DNA of 64,000 bases. Origin: Nocardiopsis sinuspersici (lineage in GTDB: Bacteria > Actinomycetota > Actinomycetes > Streptosporangiales > Streptosporangiaceae). Of this stretch, positions 1-7,610 are shown piece after piece. A program made the position numbers and the translations under genes. The stretch covers positions 1-64,000 of the forward strand of contig VWVT01000013.1 in the NCBI GenBank assembly GCA_008638415.1, read 5' to 3'. Positions within the stretch are counted from its first letter, which is position 1; every line of letters begins with the position of its first letter. The notes below the pieces were generated by a model. The model had not been told where the DNA came from. It did no database searches and saw nothing but the letters and a program-made list of their open reading frames with translations.

Positions 1-855
1 GAGGGGGTGGCGGCCTGGGTGCGCCATCTGGCCGGGATCGCGCACGGCCAGTCCGCTGACCGTATTCCCGTGGGGCGGTGGATCGCCCACCCGCTCTCCA
101 CCATGAAGGTGGCCCGGCTCATGCTGGGCTGGGGCATCACGTCCTACCCCCAGGCCCTGGAGCGCGAGCAGCGCCGCCAGCTGGCCTACGCCATGCTGCG
201 CGAGCAGCACGGCCGTACCTGGCGCCGCCACACCCCCCGGCACCTGCGGTGGATGCTCAACAACGGCTACGACCTCGACACCGCCTACGAGCTGACCCGG
301 GCCATGACCGCGCACGCGGTGGCCATGACCGCCGCGGAGGTGGCGGCCCTGGCCGGCGGCACCGGCCGCCGCCGCCCGACCGCCCCGGCCCACACCGAGC
401 GGGAGCGGGCCGACACCACGGGGCGTGAGCGGGCCGAAACCTCCGGCACCGCGTCGTCGCGGACCCGCGCCGCCTCCCGGGCGCGGGGCACGCACTCCTC
501 CTCCACCCCGCGCGCCAGCAGGGTGGAGGAGACCCCTCCCGCGGAGCCGCTCGCGCCCGCGCAGAAGCGCCAGCGGGTGCGTGAGCTCATGCGGTCCTTC
601 CCCGGGATCACCGACAGCGAGCTCGCCCGGTACATCAACGCCTCCCCGAGCACGGCGCGCCGTTACCGCAACGAGATCACCCACCAGCGCCTGGGGGTGG
701 ACATCCCGGGACACACACCCGGCCAGGACCAGGCACGGCGCGACGACGAAGGCGAACGGCGCGACGACGAGGGCGAACGGCGCGACGACGAGGGCGAGGG
801 CGAACAGCGCGAGGGCGCCCCTCCGGCGCTGGCCACGGCCCGCCCGGAGCACTGA
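1..855 (+). CDS. DUF2637-like protein, 5' end outside window
   Basis: The reading frame is open from the first base, so the gene starts upstream of the window; the GTG at 7 is only the first in-frame start. Visible here is a region with [16 protein letters not shown] and [12 protein letters not shown], which resembles the segment after the membrane helices in DUF2637 proteins. A low-complexity Arg/Thr/Ala linker follows, then a C-terminal helix-turn-helix-like segment ([19 protein letters not shown]) and a tail of RRDDEGE repeats. DUF2637 proteins are common on actinobacterial plasmids and integrative elements and are otherwise poorly understood. The combination suggests a membrane-anchored DNA-binding protein, which is inference. 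The gene converges on the response regulator at 913. Confidence 0.55.
   Translation, partial: EGVAAWVRHLAGIAHGQSADRIPVGRWIAHPLSTMKVARLMLGWGITSYPQALEREQRRQLAYAMLREQHGRTWRRHTPRHLRWMLNNGYDLDTAYELTRAMTAHAVAMTAAEVAALAGGTGRRRPTAPAHTERERADTTGRERAETSGTASSRTRAASRARGTHSSSTPRASRVEETPPAEPLAPAQKRQRVRELMRSFPGITDSELARYINASPSTARRYRNEITHQRLGVDIPGHTPGQDQARRDDEGERRDDEGERRDDEGEGEQREGAPPALATARPEH
739..801 (+). repeat. 21-bp tandem repeat, three units, in-frame
   Basis: Three consecutive copies of a 21-bp unit beginning CGCGACGACGA encode RRDDEGE three times at the C-terminus of the first gene. The third copy diverges at its end. The repeat length is a multiple of three, so copy-number change would keep the frame. 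Confidence 0.85.
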
Positions 856-860
856 CACGC

Positions 861-912
861 GGGGCGGACCCCCCGGCCACCGGAGGCCGTCACCTCTCAG
901 GGGGCCGCCCCC
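861..912. terminator. Possible bidirectional terminator between convergent genes
   Basis: The segment GGGGCGG-A-CCCCC near 861 can pair with GGGGGCCGCCCC at about 901-912, with one bulged A and a GC-rich loop. It fills the gap between the DUF2637-like gene and the response regulator, which converge here. There is no T-tract. Confidence 0.4.
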
Positions 913-1569
913 TCAGAGCGCCGCCACTCCGTTGCGGTACGCCCAGACGACGGTCTGAAGCCGGTCGCGGACCCCGATCTTGGTCATCACCCGTCCCAGG
1001 TGTGACTTGACGGTGCTCGCCTCGATGACGAGCTTCTCCGCGATCTCGACGTTGGACATGCCCAGGGCGAGCAGCCGCACGATGTCGGTCTCGCGTTCCG
1101 TGAGCAGGTCGCCCGACCCGGTGTCCCTCACGCGTACGGGCTTGCGCCTGGCGAACTCCGTGATGACCCGCCGGGTCACGGCCTGGTCCACCAGGGCGTA
1201 CCCGTTGGCGAGTCGGCGCACGGCCGCGACCAGGTCGTCGGGCGCGATGTCCTTGAGGACGAACCCGCTGGCTCCGGCCTCGAGCGCGCCGAAGACGTAC
1301 TCGTCGAGGTCGAACGTGGTCACCACGAGGATCGCCGGAGGGGTTCCCGAGGCCCGGGCCAGGATGTCGCGGGTGGCCGTCAGCCCGTCGCCCCCGGGCA
1401 TGCGCACGTCCATGCACACGACGTCGGGCCGCACGCGCTCGACGAGCCCGACGGCGGCCGGACCGTCACCGCACTCCCCGACCACCTCGATGTCGTCGGC
1501 GACCTCGAGCATCACCCGGAAACCCGCCCGGACGACGAACTGGTCATCCACCAGAGCCACCCTGATCAT
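913..1569 (-). CDS. NarL/FixJ-family response regulator
   Basis: A 218-aa two-component response regulator. The receiver domain (about residues 1-120) has the acidic pair Asp8/Asp9, the phosphoacceptor Asp54 in CMDVRMPG, and the conserved Thr and Lys (VTTFD, LKD). The C-terminal LuxR-type helix-turn-helix starts at LLTERETDIVRLLALGMSN. The start chosen is the ATG giving MIRVALVDDQ, the normal N-terminus of the family, with AAGG about nine bases upstream; the longer frame would add 26 atypical residues. It overlaps the end of the upstream histidine kinase by 26 bp, so the pair is translationally coupled. The target genes cannot be told from sequence; the serine hydrolase just upstream is one candidate. 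Confidence 0.9.
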   Translation of the reverse strand: MIRVALVDDQFVVRAGFRVMLEVADDIEVVGECGDGPAAVGLVERVRPDVVCMDVRMPGGDGLTATRDILARASGTPPAILVVTTFDLDEYVFGALEAGASGFVLKDIAPDDLVAAVRRLANGYALVDQAVTRRVITEFARRKPVRVRDTGSGDLLTERETDIVRLLALGMSNVEIAEKLVIEASTVKSHLGRVMTKIGVRDRLQTVVWAYRNGVAAL

Positions 1570-2956
1570 GAAAGGCATCCTTCGCGGTGACATGATCGGC
1601 CCGGTCGGCCGAGATCCCTCGTGTGAAGGGCAGTGTAAGCCGGACACGCCATCCGCCCGAATCCGTCGCCCCTGTCCTGAGCACAGCGCCGATCAGCTCG
1701 GCCCTCTCCCGCATCCCGATGAGGCCCAGTCCGCGTGCGTGCCCCGGTGCCTCCTCGCGTTCGAGGCCGGGCCCGTTCTCGACTTGGAGCACGATCTCGG
1801 ACTCCCGGTAGTGCAGTTCCACGCACACGTGCGCTCCCGAGGCGTGGTCCCGGGCGTTGGCCAGCGCCTCCTGGACGACCCGGTAGAAGGTGACGTCGGC
1901 AACGGGCGGCAGGTCGTAGGCGTGGCCGGTGCGTCGCAGGGTGACGCTGCCTCCCAGCGCCAGCTCCCGTTCGACCAGGTGGCCGAGTACGGCGATCCCG
2001 GGAACGGGCGCGCCGTCGGCCCCGCCACCGGTGCCGTACGGATGCTCCCCGGGCTCCCGCAGGGCACCGACCACCATGCGCAGGCTGTCGAGGGTCTCCC
2101 TGCCTTGGGCCCGGACCCAGGCGATGGCCTCTCTGGCCGCCCGGTCGTCGCGGCCGACCAACTGCTCGGCCGCGCCCGTCTGGACCACCATTCCGGAGAG
2201 GTGGTGCGCCGCGATGTCGTGCAGTTCCCGTGCCATGAGGGCGCGCTCCGCCCTGATGGCGTTGTTCGTTCTCTCCCGCTGCGCCTCGGCCGCCCTGCGC
2301 CGCTCCAGCCGGGCGAAGCGTCGACGCGCGGCCACGTCGTTGCCGACGAAGCCGACCACGCCGAAGCCGAGCAGCCCGGCCAGCGCCTGCGTGACCCCCG
2401 CCACCAGGGGGCCGTCCACCTCGGCGGGGGGCGACAGCGACGTGAAGGGCGGCAGCGCGAACACGAAGCCGCAGACGCCCAGGACGGCCGTGACCGCCAC
2501 GACGGTCCAGAGCAGCCGCCGCAGCGAGAGGAGGGTTCCGCAGGTGTAGGCCACGAAGAACGACGCCAGTCCTTGGAAGGCGACGTCGCCGGGCAGGAAC
2601 ACGTACATCCCCGCCTGGGCCGCCACCACGGCGGACAGGCACAGGAGGGGAGCACGCCTGCGCACGCACAGCACCAGCGACTGCGCGCATGCCAGGACGG
2701 CGATGACGGTCAGGGCGGTCGGTGTGAACGCCGCTCCCGAGGAACCGGCCACGACCTGCAGCGATAGGAGCATGCCGGTCGAGACCAGCGCGACGAGCAC
2801 GCCAAGAGCGAGATCGCGGGCGAACGGCCCGCGCAGCCCCAGACGGTCGAGTCCGGCGTCGAGCAGCGCCAGCGGGCGGGAGATCGGTGTTCCGGGCGGA
2901 TCACGGATCCCCGCGGCCTCGGTGTTCTCGGAGTGCGCCGTGCCTTCGAGCGTCAT
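1544..2956 (-). CDS. Sensor histidine kinase, HisKA_3 type
   Basis: A 470-aa membrane sensor kinase and partner of the overlapping response regulator. The N-terminal half has about five to six hydrophobic segments with no obvious extracellular sensor domain. The dimerisation/phosphoacceptor box MARELHDIAAHHL puts the phosphorylated His at residue 246. The ATPase domain follows, with EALANARDH (N box), VENGPG and GLGLIGMRERAE (G boxes). The start ATG at 2956 (MTLEGTAHSE) is preceded by GGCGGAAG; the frame stays open far upstream, but that extension is non-coding in character. The signal sensed is unknown. A hairpin at 3078-3105 separates it from the upstream hydrolase, so it probably has its own promoter. 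Confidence 0.88.
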   Translation of the reverse strand: MTLEGTAHSENTEAAGIRDPPGTPISRPLALLDAGLDRLGLRGPFARDLALGVLVALVSTGMLLSLQVVAGSSGAAFTPTALTVIAVLACAQSLVLCVRRRAPLLCLSAVVAAQAGMYVFLPGDVAFQGLASFFVAYTCGTLLSLRRLLWTVVAVTAVLGVCGFVFALPPFTSLSPPAEVDGPLVAGVTQALAGLLGFGVVGFVGNDVAARRRFARLERRRAAEAQRERTNNAIRAERALMARELHDIAAHHLSGMVVQTGAAEQLVGRDDRAAREAIAWVRAQGRETLDSLRMVVGALREPGEHPYGTGGGADGAPVPGIAVLGHLVERELALGGSVTLRRTGHAYDLPPVADVTFYRVVQEALANARDHASGAHVCVELHYRESEIVLQVENGPGLEREEAPGHARGLGLIGMRERAELIGAVLRTGATDSGGWRVRLTLPFTRGISADRADHVTAKDAFHDQGGSGG

Positions 2957-3077
2957 GCTTCCGCCTGGTTTCGTGTGTGGAGGAGGGGATGAGGGTAGCG
3001 CGGGCCGAGACCTCACACGCCGCCGGCGGACGGTTCCTCGCGGAGGCTGGAACGGGTCGGCCCCGGACGTGCGGGGA

Positions 3078-3105
3078 CCCCCGTCCACCTCACGGTGAAC
3101 GGGGG
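3078..3105 (-). terminator. Hairpin terminator after the serine hydrolase
   Basis: CCCCCGT and ACGGGGG pair at the base, one mismatch follows, then CACC/GGTG with a TCAC loop. It lies 36 bp beyond the stop of the hydrolase transcribed leftward and before the kinase start. Confidence 0.55.
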
Positions 3106-3141
3106 CCGGACCCGGACCGGTTACCCCCCGCCGGGACACGG

Positions 3142-5145
3142 TCAGTAGCTCACGCTGGGGGAGAGGAAGTTGAGGAAGAGGGCGATCCAGCCCATACCGA
3201 GCAGTGCCAGCAGGACCAGCGCACCGCCCGCGTACCTGGCCCATCCCGCCTTGCGGCCGATGTCGCCCGTGAGGGCCATCGCCGACGGGACGATCGCGCC
3301 GAGGCCCAGCAACTGCAGGACCTGCAACAGCCGGAGGACGAACGTCGGGACGTCCTGGAGTTGGGAGAGCACCACCACGACACCGATCCACCCGGCGGCG
3401 GCGACCACGACCGCGGCGACACCGACCCGGGTCAGCACCCGGACCCGTCGGCCGGCCGGGCCGGGCTTGGGCAGGGACCGCCACCGGCGGACGAGGGCGC
3501 CGACGGGCCAGGAGAGCATGGTGAGCACCAGCACCAGCAGGGAGGCACCGAGAACGGGCACCACGACCGATGGCGTCTGGGCCGGGCCGGCGGGCAGGTA
3601 GGTGGACGCCGCGCCGCCGAACGCCTCGACCTCTCCGCCGGCCAGGCGAGCCGCCAGCAGGCGGTGCCCGCCGACCTCGCGCCAGACCCAGGGCTCGACC
3701 TCCTCGTACAGTCCCGGGCCGAGTGACTCCGGCGCCGGGTTCACGACGATCGTCCCGTCCGGGTTGGCCGTGATGCGGGTCGCGCCGTCGACGGCGTAGT
3801 AGGCCGCCATGAAGTTGCTCTGAATCGACCGGGACGACGCGTAGCTTCCTTCGAGCATCCTCGCGTGCTCCTGCGCGGTCGGCGATTCCGCGTCGCCGTC
3901 GGCCCCGCCGCCCGGGGGCGGGAAGAAGCGGTCGGCGAACCCCTCCAGCAGGGTGCTGCGGAGGTGGTAGACCGCGGACTCCTTCCCGTCGCTGTTGAAG
4001 TTCAGGAAGATCCCGGCGTCCTGCTCGGGGAGGATCTGCATGTGGGAGTGGAAGACGGTGGAGTCACCCCCGTGGCCGAGGACGCGCTGACCGTTGCGGT
4101 CCTCCTCGAAGAACCCGAGGGTCATCCGCGACCCCTCGGCGAGGCCGCCTAGGCTGTCGGAGGCCAGGCCGGGTTCCTGCATGAGCGCACGCGTGTCGGG
4201 CTGGAGCAGGCCCCCTCCCTCGTCGTCGAGGTCTCCCAGGTGCGCGAGCATGAACCGCGCCATGTCGGTGGCGGACGACGTCACCGCCCCCGCCGGGGAG
4301 TCCGAGACCGTCTCGAACGCCCGGGGCGGCCCGTCCGCGGTCACGTAGCCGTTGGAGAGCCGGGACCGCAGCTCCTCCGGGAGGGGCTGGGCCAGGGTGG
4401 AGGAGGTCATGCCGGCGGGCTCGAAGATGTTCTGCCGGAAGTAGTCGTCGAGGGGCGTCCCGCTGGTGTGCTCGACGATGTAGCCGGCGAGCGCGTAGCC
4501 GTAGTTGGAGTAGGCGGGCGTCGTTCCCGGTACGTAGAGCTGGTGCGGCGGGTCGACGCTGACGGACTCGCGCAGGTCCGCCTCGGTGCCCTCGGGCAGG
4601 ATCGCCCCGGCGATCCGCTCCTCGTAGCCGGCGGTGTGCGTCAACAGGTGGCGCAGCGTGATGTCGGCGGGGAACGTGCGCTCCAGCTCGAAGTCGACGT
4701 ACTCCTCGACGTCGGTGTCCAGGTCCAGCTCTCCCGCCTCGACGAGCTGCATGACCGCGGTGGCGGTGAAGCTCTTCGACACCGACGCCACACGGAAGAG
4801 GGTGTCCTCGGCGTCGACGGGCTTCTCCGCCTCGACGTCGGCGTACCCGTACTCGCGGGCGGTGAGCAGCTCTCCGTCGTGCACGACGCTCACGGCGCCC
4901 CCGGCGATGCCGCCGTCCTCCAGGGCCGCGGGCACCGTCTCGTCGAGCCAGGCGTCGACGTTCTCCCGGGTCAGCGGGGCGGTGGCCGTGTCCCCGGTGG
5001 CGGGTTCCGGAGGGGCGTCGGCGGGGGCGCAGCCGGTCGCGAGCGTGGCCGTGGCGAGGAGCGCGGCGGGCCAGCGCCACCGTCCCCGTGCGGGGCGCCG
5101 GGCCAGGGAGGCGCGGCCGGTGTCGTCGGTGGTGATCACGGACAT
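3142..5145 (-). CDS. Lipoprotein serine hydrolase (beta-lactamase/PBP4* fold) with C-terminal membrane helices
   Basis: A 667-aa secreted, membrane-bound serine hydrolase of the class C beta-lactamase/penicillin-binding family (PF00144). It has a signal peptide ending in a lipobox (LATGC, Cys39), the catalytic SVSK (Ser121-Lys124), the second motif YSN (Tyr212-Asn214) and the third motif HGG (His358). The C-terminus carries about four transmembrane helices, so both ends are held at the membrane with the catalytic domain outside. The substrate is unknown; D-amino-acid peptides or esters are typical of the family. The ATG at 5145 sits directly against AGGAGA; the in-frame GTG at 5139 has better spacing and may be the real start. 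It lies upstream of the two-component system and may be its target. Confidence 0.82.
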   Translation of the reverse strand: MSVITTDDTGRASLARRPARGRWRWPAALLATATLATGCAPADAPPEPATGDTATAPLTRENVDAWLDETVPAALEDGGIAGGAVSVVHDGELLTAREYGYADVEAEKPVDAEDTLFRVASVSKSFTATAVMQLVEAGELDLDTDVEEYVDFELERTFPADITLRHLLTHTAGYEERIAGAILPEGTEADLRESVSVDPPHQLYVPGTTPAYSNYGYALAGYIVEHTSGTPLDDYFRQNIFEPAGMTSSTLAQPLPEELRSRLSNGYVTADGPPRAFETVSDSPAGAVTSSATDMARFMLAHLGDLDDEGGGLLQPDTRALMQEPGLASDSLGGLAEGSRMTLGFFEEDRNGQRVLGHGGDSTVFHSHMQILPEQDAGIFLNFNSDGKESAVYHLRSTLLEGFADRFFPPPGGGADGDAESPTAQEHARMLEGSYASSRSIQSNFMAAYYAVDGATRITANPDGTIVVNPAPESLGPGLYEEVEPWVWREVGGHRLLAARLAGGEVEAFGGAASTYLPAGPAQTPSVVVPVLGASLLVLVLTMLSWPVGALVRRWRSLPKPGPAGRRVRVLTRVGVAAVVVAAAGWIGVVVVLSQLQDVPTFVLRLLQVLQLLGLGAIVPSAMALTGDIGRKAGWARYAGGALVLLALLGMGWIALFLNFLSPSVSY

Positions 5146-5272
5146 TCTCCTGGGAGTCGATGGCGCCGGGCGGACGGACCCAAGCGGGTCGCCCGGCGCG
5201 GTGGAGACTCCACACTCCCAACACCGGCGGTGCCGGGTCTTCTGGCGCAGGACGGCATCGCGCCTACGACTT

Positions 5273-5295
5273 GTGGGGGAGGCGGCCTCCCCCAC
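5273..5295. repeat. Perfect 11-bp inverted repeat with 1-nt centre
   Basis: GTGGGGGAGGC, G, GCCTCCCCCAC. It lies between the divergent serine hydrolase and the small gene that begins about 10 bp downstream. Such a tight palindrome suits a protein-binding site or a strong hairpin. Which one is not decided by the sequence. Confidence 0.6.
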
Positions 5296-5304
5296 GAGTC
5301 GGCG

Positions 5305-5628
5305 GTGAACACGTTCGGGAAGCGGGTCCGTGCGGTGGGACAGGCGAAGACGCCGACCACGCGGGCGGCGGTCCGCACGCCGGGCCGCCGCTCCGTCGTG
5401 GAGGGACTGTGGCGAGCGGCACCCCGGGCGGGCTCGCGGGGCGGAGCCTTCCGATTCCGGAGCGTCGACGGCACCGGGGACGTCACCATCCTGTGGAACC
5501 CGGCCGGCATCCAGGACTGCTTCCCGGAGGTCGGCGAAGCCGAGGCCCGTGAGGACTTCGAACACCTCTGGCGCCTCGAGTCCTTCGGCCTGCGCGTGTT
5601 GGACCGGGCTCCGGTCGACGGCGCGTAG
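5305..5628 (+). CDS. Small hypothetical protein
   Basis: A GTG-started frame of 107 codons. The second half (about TGDVTILWNPAGIQD through EDFEHLWRLESFGLRVLD) has almost exclusively G or C in third positions and a normal amino-acid mix, so it looks truly coding. The first half is Arg-rich and less convincing, so the true start may be an internal GTG such as the one at about 5398. I do not recognise the family. No Shine-Dalgarno stands out. It could also be the decayed 3' end of a longer gene. Transcription would run toward the tRNA cluster, which is on the other strand. Confidence 0.4.
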   Translation: MNTFGKRVRAVGQAKTPTTRAAVRTPGRRSVVEGLWRAAPRAGSRGGAFRFRSVDGTGDVTILWNPAGIQDCFPEVGEAEAREDFEHLWRLESFGLRVLDRAPVDGA

Positions 5629-5657
5629 TCCCCGCCGCCGGTCGCGTGCCGCGACCG

Positions 5658-5758
5658 CACAGAGCACGGACACACAGAGCACGGACACGGAGTGCCACGG
5701 AGCGGCCTCGTGTCCGGCGGTACTGACGAGGGGGCGGGTCCCAGGCGTACAGGGACCC
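5658..5758. repeat. Short repeats in the 5629-5940 gene-free stretch
   Basis: The 310-bp stretch between the small gene and the tRNA operon holds a 15-bp tandem duplication (CACAGAGCACGGACA, 5658-5687) and a small hairpin (GGGTCCC, nine-base loop, GGGACCC, 5736-5758). The hairpin could end the small gene's transcript. No coding signal was found. Confidence 0.5.
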
Positions 5759-5940
5759 GGCCCTCGGACGCGCCTTCAGCCGGTGGAGGACAAGGCGCGG
5801 GCCGAGAGCCGGCCCGACCCGCACCGTGAGTCCGCTCCTGGAGGAGCGCCACCGTGGAGACGGCGAGAGCGGGCTCCCGGAGGAACCCGCTCAGAGGATG
5901 CTCTCCCGGCTGCCCCCACGCGGGAAGGACCCGGAAACGA

Positions 5941-5970
5941 CTCGGGCCAGAGCGTGTGCTCTGGCCCGAG
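5941..5970 (-). terminator. tRNA operon terminator
   Basis: A perfect 13-bp stem (CTCGGGCCAGAGC, loop GTGT, GCTCTGGCCCGAG) lies 8 bp past the encoded CCA end of tRNA-Val on the transcribed strand and is followed by TCGTTTC. It is the strongest terminator in the window. Confidence 0.88.
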
Positions 5971-5980
5971 GTGATGCTGG

Positions 5981-6054
<74 letters not shown>

Positions 6055-6085
6055 TCATCGGGGGGATGAGGCAAAGCCTGTTACG

Positions 6086-6156
6086 AGGTGGAGACGGGAT
6101 TCGAACCCGTGTAGACGGCTTTGCAGGCCGCTGCCTCGCCTCTCGGCCACTCCACC
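6086..6156 (-). tRNA. tRNA-Cys (GCA)
   Basis: The minus strand folds with acceptor GGTGGAG/CTCCACC, anticodon loop CTGCAAA (anticodon GCA, cysteine), T-arm ACGGG-TTCGAAT-CCCGT and U73, which is an identity element of tRNA-Cys. CCA is not encoded. It is the middle gene of the tRNA operon. Confidence 0.95.
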
Positions 6157-6197
6157 GAGTTACACGAGAGGCGCCTGGGCGCCTCGCGTCTCCTCCG

Positions 6198-6270
6198 AGC
6201 GGACGACGGGATTCGAACCCGCGACCCTCACCTTGGCAAGGTGATGCTCTACCAGCTGAGCCACGTCCGC
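6198..6270 (-). tRNA. tRNA-Gly (GCC)
   Basis: The minus strand folds with acceptor GCGGACG/CGTCCGC, D-arm GCTCAGCTGGTAGAGC, anticodon loop TTGCCAA (anticodon GCC, glycine) and U73. CCA is not encoded. It is the first gene of the Gly-Cys-Val operon, an order found widely in actinobacteria. Confidence 0.95.
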
Positions 6271-6440
6271 TTGCTGCCCGGCGCGGGACCCGAGGGCCTC
6301 GCCGTGCCGCTGGTAAGAACTCTAGCGGAAAGTCGGGATACGGCAAATCGACGCAGGGAGGGACTGGTCCGCCGTGCCCGGGTGGGGAAGGGTGGGCGGG
6401 TGGACAATGGGGGCACACCGGAGTGGTGAGGGGAGACGGT

Positions 6441-7610
6441 ATGAGCGGGAGGGGACACGGCGATCACCGGCCGTGGTCGCAGGCGCGTGAGGCAGCCGGG
6501 CTTCTGGGCGGGCGGAGGAGCCCCGCTCCGCGCGACCTCCCCCTCACGGAGGCCCTGGGCGCGGTCCTCGCCGCGGACGTGCGCGCCCTGGCGGGCCTGC
6601 CCGCCTTCGACGCCTCGGCCATGGACGGTTTCGCCGTGGCGGGCCGGGGCCCCTGGCGGCTGGTCGGCAGGCAGTTGGCGGGCGCGTCCCCGGAGTCCGT
6701 GGTCCTGCGTCCCGGCGAGGCCGTCGAGATCGCCACGGGCGCCCGGGTGCCCAAGGACACCGACTCCGTCCTGCCCTACGAGCTGGCCGTCGCCGGTGGC
6801 GGGACGGTGGACGGGCCCGCCGAGGCGGGCCGCCACGTGCGCTGGGCGGGGGAGGAGACCGCTCCCGGAGAGACCGTTCTCACGCGCGGGACGGTGGTCG
6901 GCCCGGCGGCGCTGGGCCTGGTCGCCAGCCTGGGCCACGAGACCCTGCCCGTGTTGAGCCCTCGGGTCTCGGTGCTGGTCACCGGGGACGAGGTCACCAC
7001 CTCGGGCCTGCCCGGGGACGGGAGCGTGCGCGACGCCATCGGTCCGATGCTGCCCGGGATCGTCGACCGCGCGGGCGGGCGGGTCGGTGAGGTACGGCAC
7101 CTGGGCGACGACCGGCGGCCGATGCTCGGCGCCGTGGCGGACGCGGGCGGTGACGTGGTCGTGGTGTGCGGGTCCTCCTCGCGCGGGCCGGCCGACCACC
7201 TGCGCTCGGTCCTGGCGGAGTTGGACGCCCACGTCGTCGTGGACGGCGTCGCCTGCCGCCCGGGCCACCCGCAACTGCTGGCCCACACCGACCGGACCGT
7301 GTTCGTGGGCCTTCCGGGCAACCCCGGCGCCGCACTCGTCGCGGCGGTGACCCTGCTGGTCCCCCTGCTCGCCGCCATGACCGGCCGCGCGGACCCCTGC
7401 GAAGGGCTGTCCCCGGCCGTCCTGGAGGGGCGGGTGAGCGCCCACCCCAGGGACACCAGGCTCGTCCCGGTCCGCCTGGACGGCGACCGCGCCCGCCCGG
7501 TCGGCCACGACCGGCCGGGCAGTCTGCGGGGTGCCGCCCAGGCCGACGCCTACGCGGTGGTGCCCCCCGACTGGGGCGGCGCCGAGGCGGACCTGCTCCG
7601 CCTTCCCTGA
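6441..7610 (+). CDS. MoeA-like molybdopterin molybdenumtransferase, atypical
   Basis: A 389-aa protein of the MoeA family, which inserts molybdenum into adenylylated molybdopterin in the cytoplasm. It has the N-terminal DASAMDGFAV motif (residues 57-66), ATGARVPKDTDSV, TGDEV and the C-terminal GLPGNP. The loop that is normally an SGG-VSxG-(E/D)xD sequence reads CGSSSRGPADHL, and the usual DSN near it reads VRDA, so key ligands are missing or replaced. It may be a divergent paralogue with lower or altered activity. The ATG at 6441 has GGGGAG upstream; the longer frame crosses the tRNA genes. Its 3' end overlaps the convergent exporter gene by 61 bp. No other molybdenum-cofactor gene is nearby. 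Confidence 0.78.
   Translation: MSGRGHGDHRPWSQAREAAGLLGGRRSPAPRDLPLTEALGAVLAADVRALAGLPAFDASAMDGFAVAGRGPWRLVGRQLAGASPESVVLRPGEAVEIATGARVPKDTDSVLPYELAVAGGGTVDGPAEAGRHVRWAGEETAPGETVLTRGTVVGPAALGLVASLGHETLPVLSPRVSVLVTGDEVTTSGLPGDGSVRDAIGPMLPGIVDRAGGRVGEVRHLGDDRRPMLGAVADAGGDVVVVCGSSSRGPADHLRSVLAELDAHVVVDGVACRPGHPQLLAHTDRTVFVGLPGNPGAALVAAVTLLVPLLAAMTGRADPCEGLSPAVLEGRVSAHPRDTRLVPVRLDGDRARPVGHDRPGSLRGAAQADAYAVVPPDWGGAEADLLRLP

Noticed and set aside
739..801. Tandem repeats considered as a CRISPR-like array
   Set aside because: The units are contiguous without spacers and encode an in-frame RRDDEGE protein repeat.
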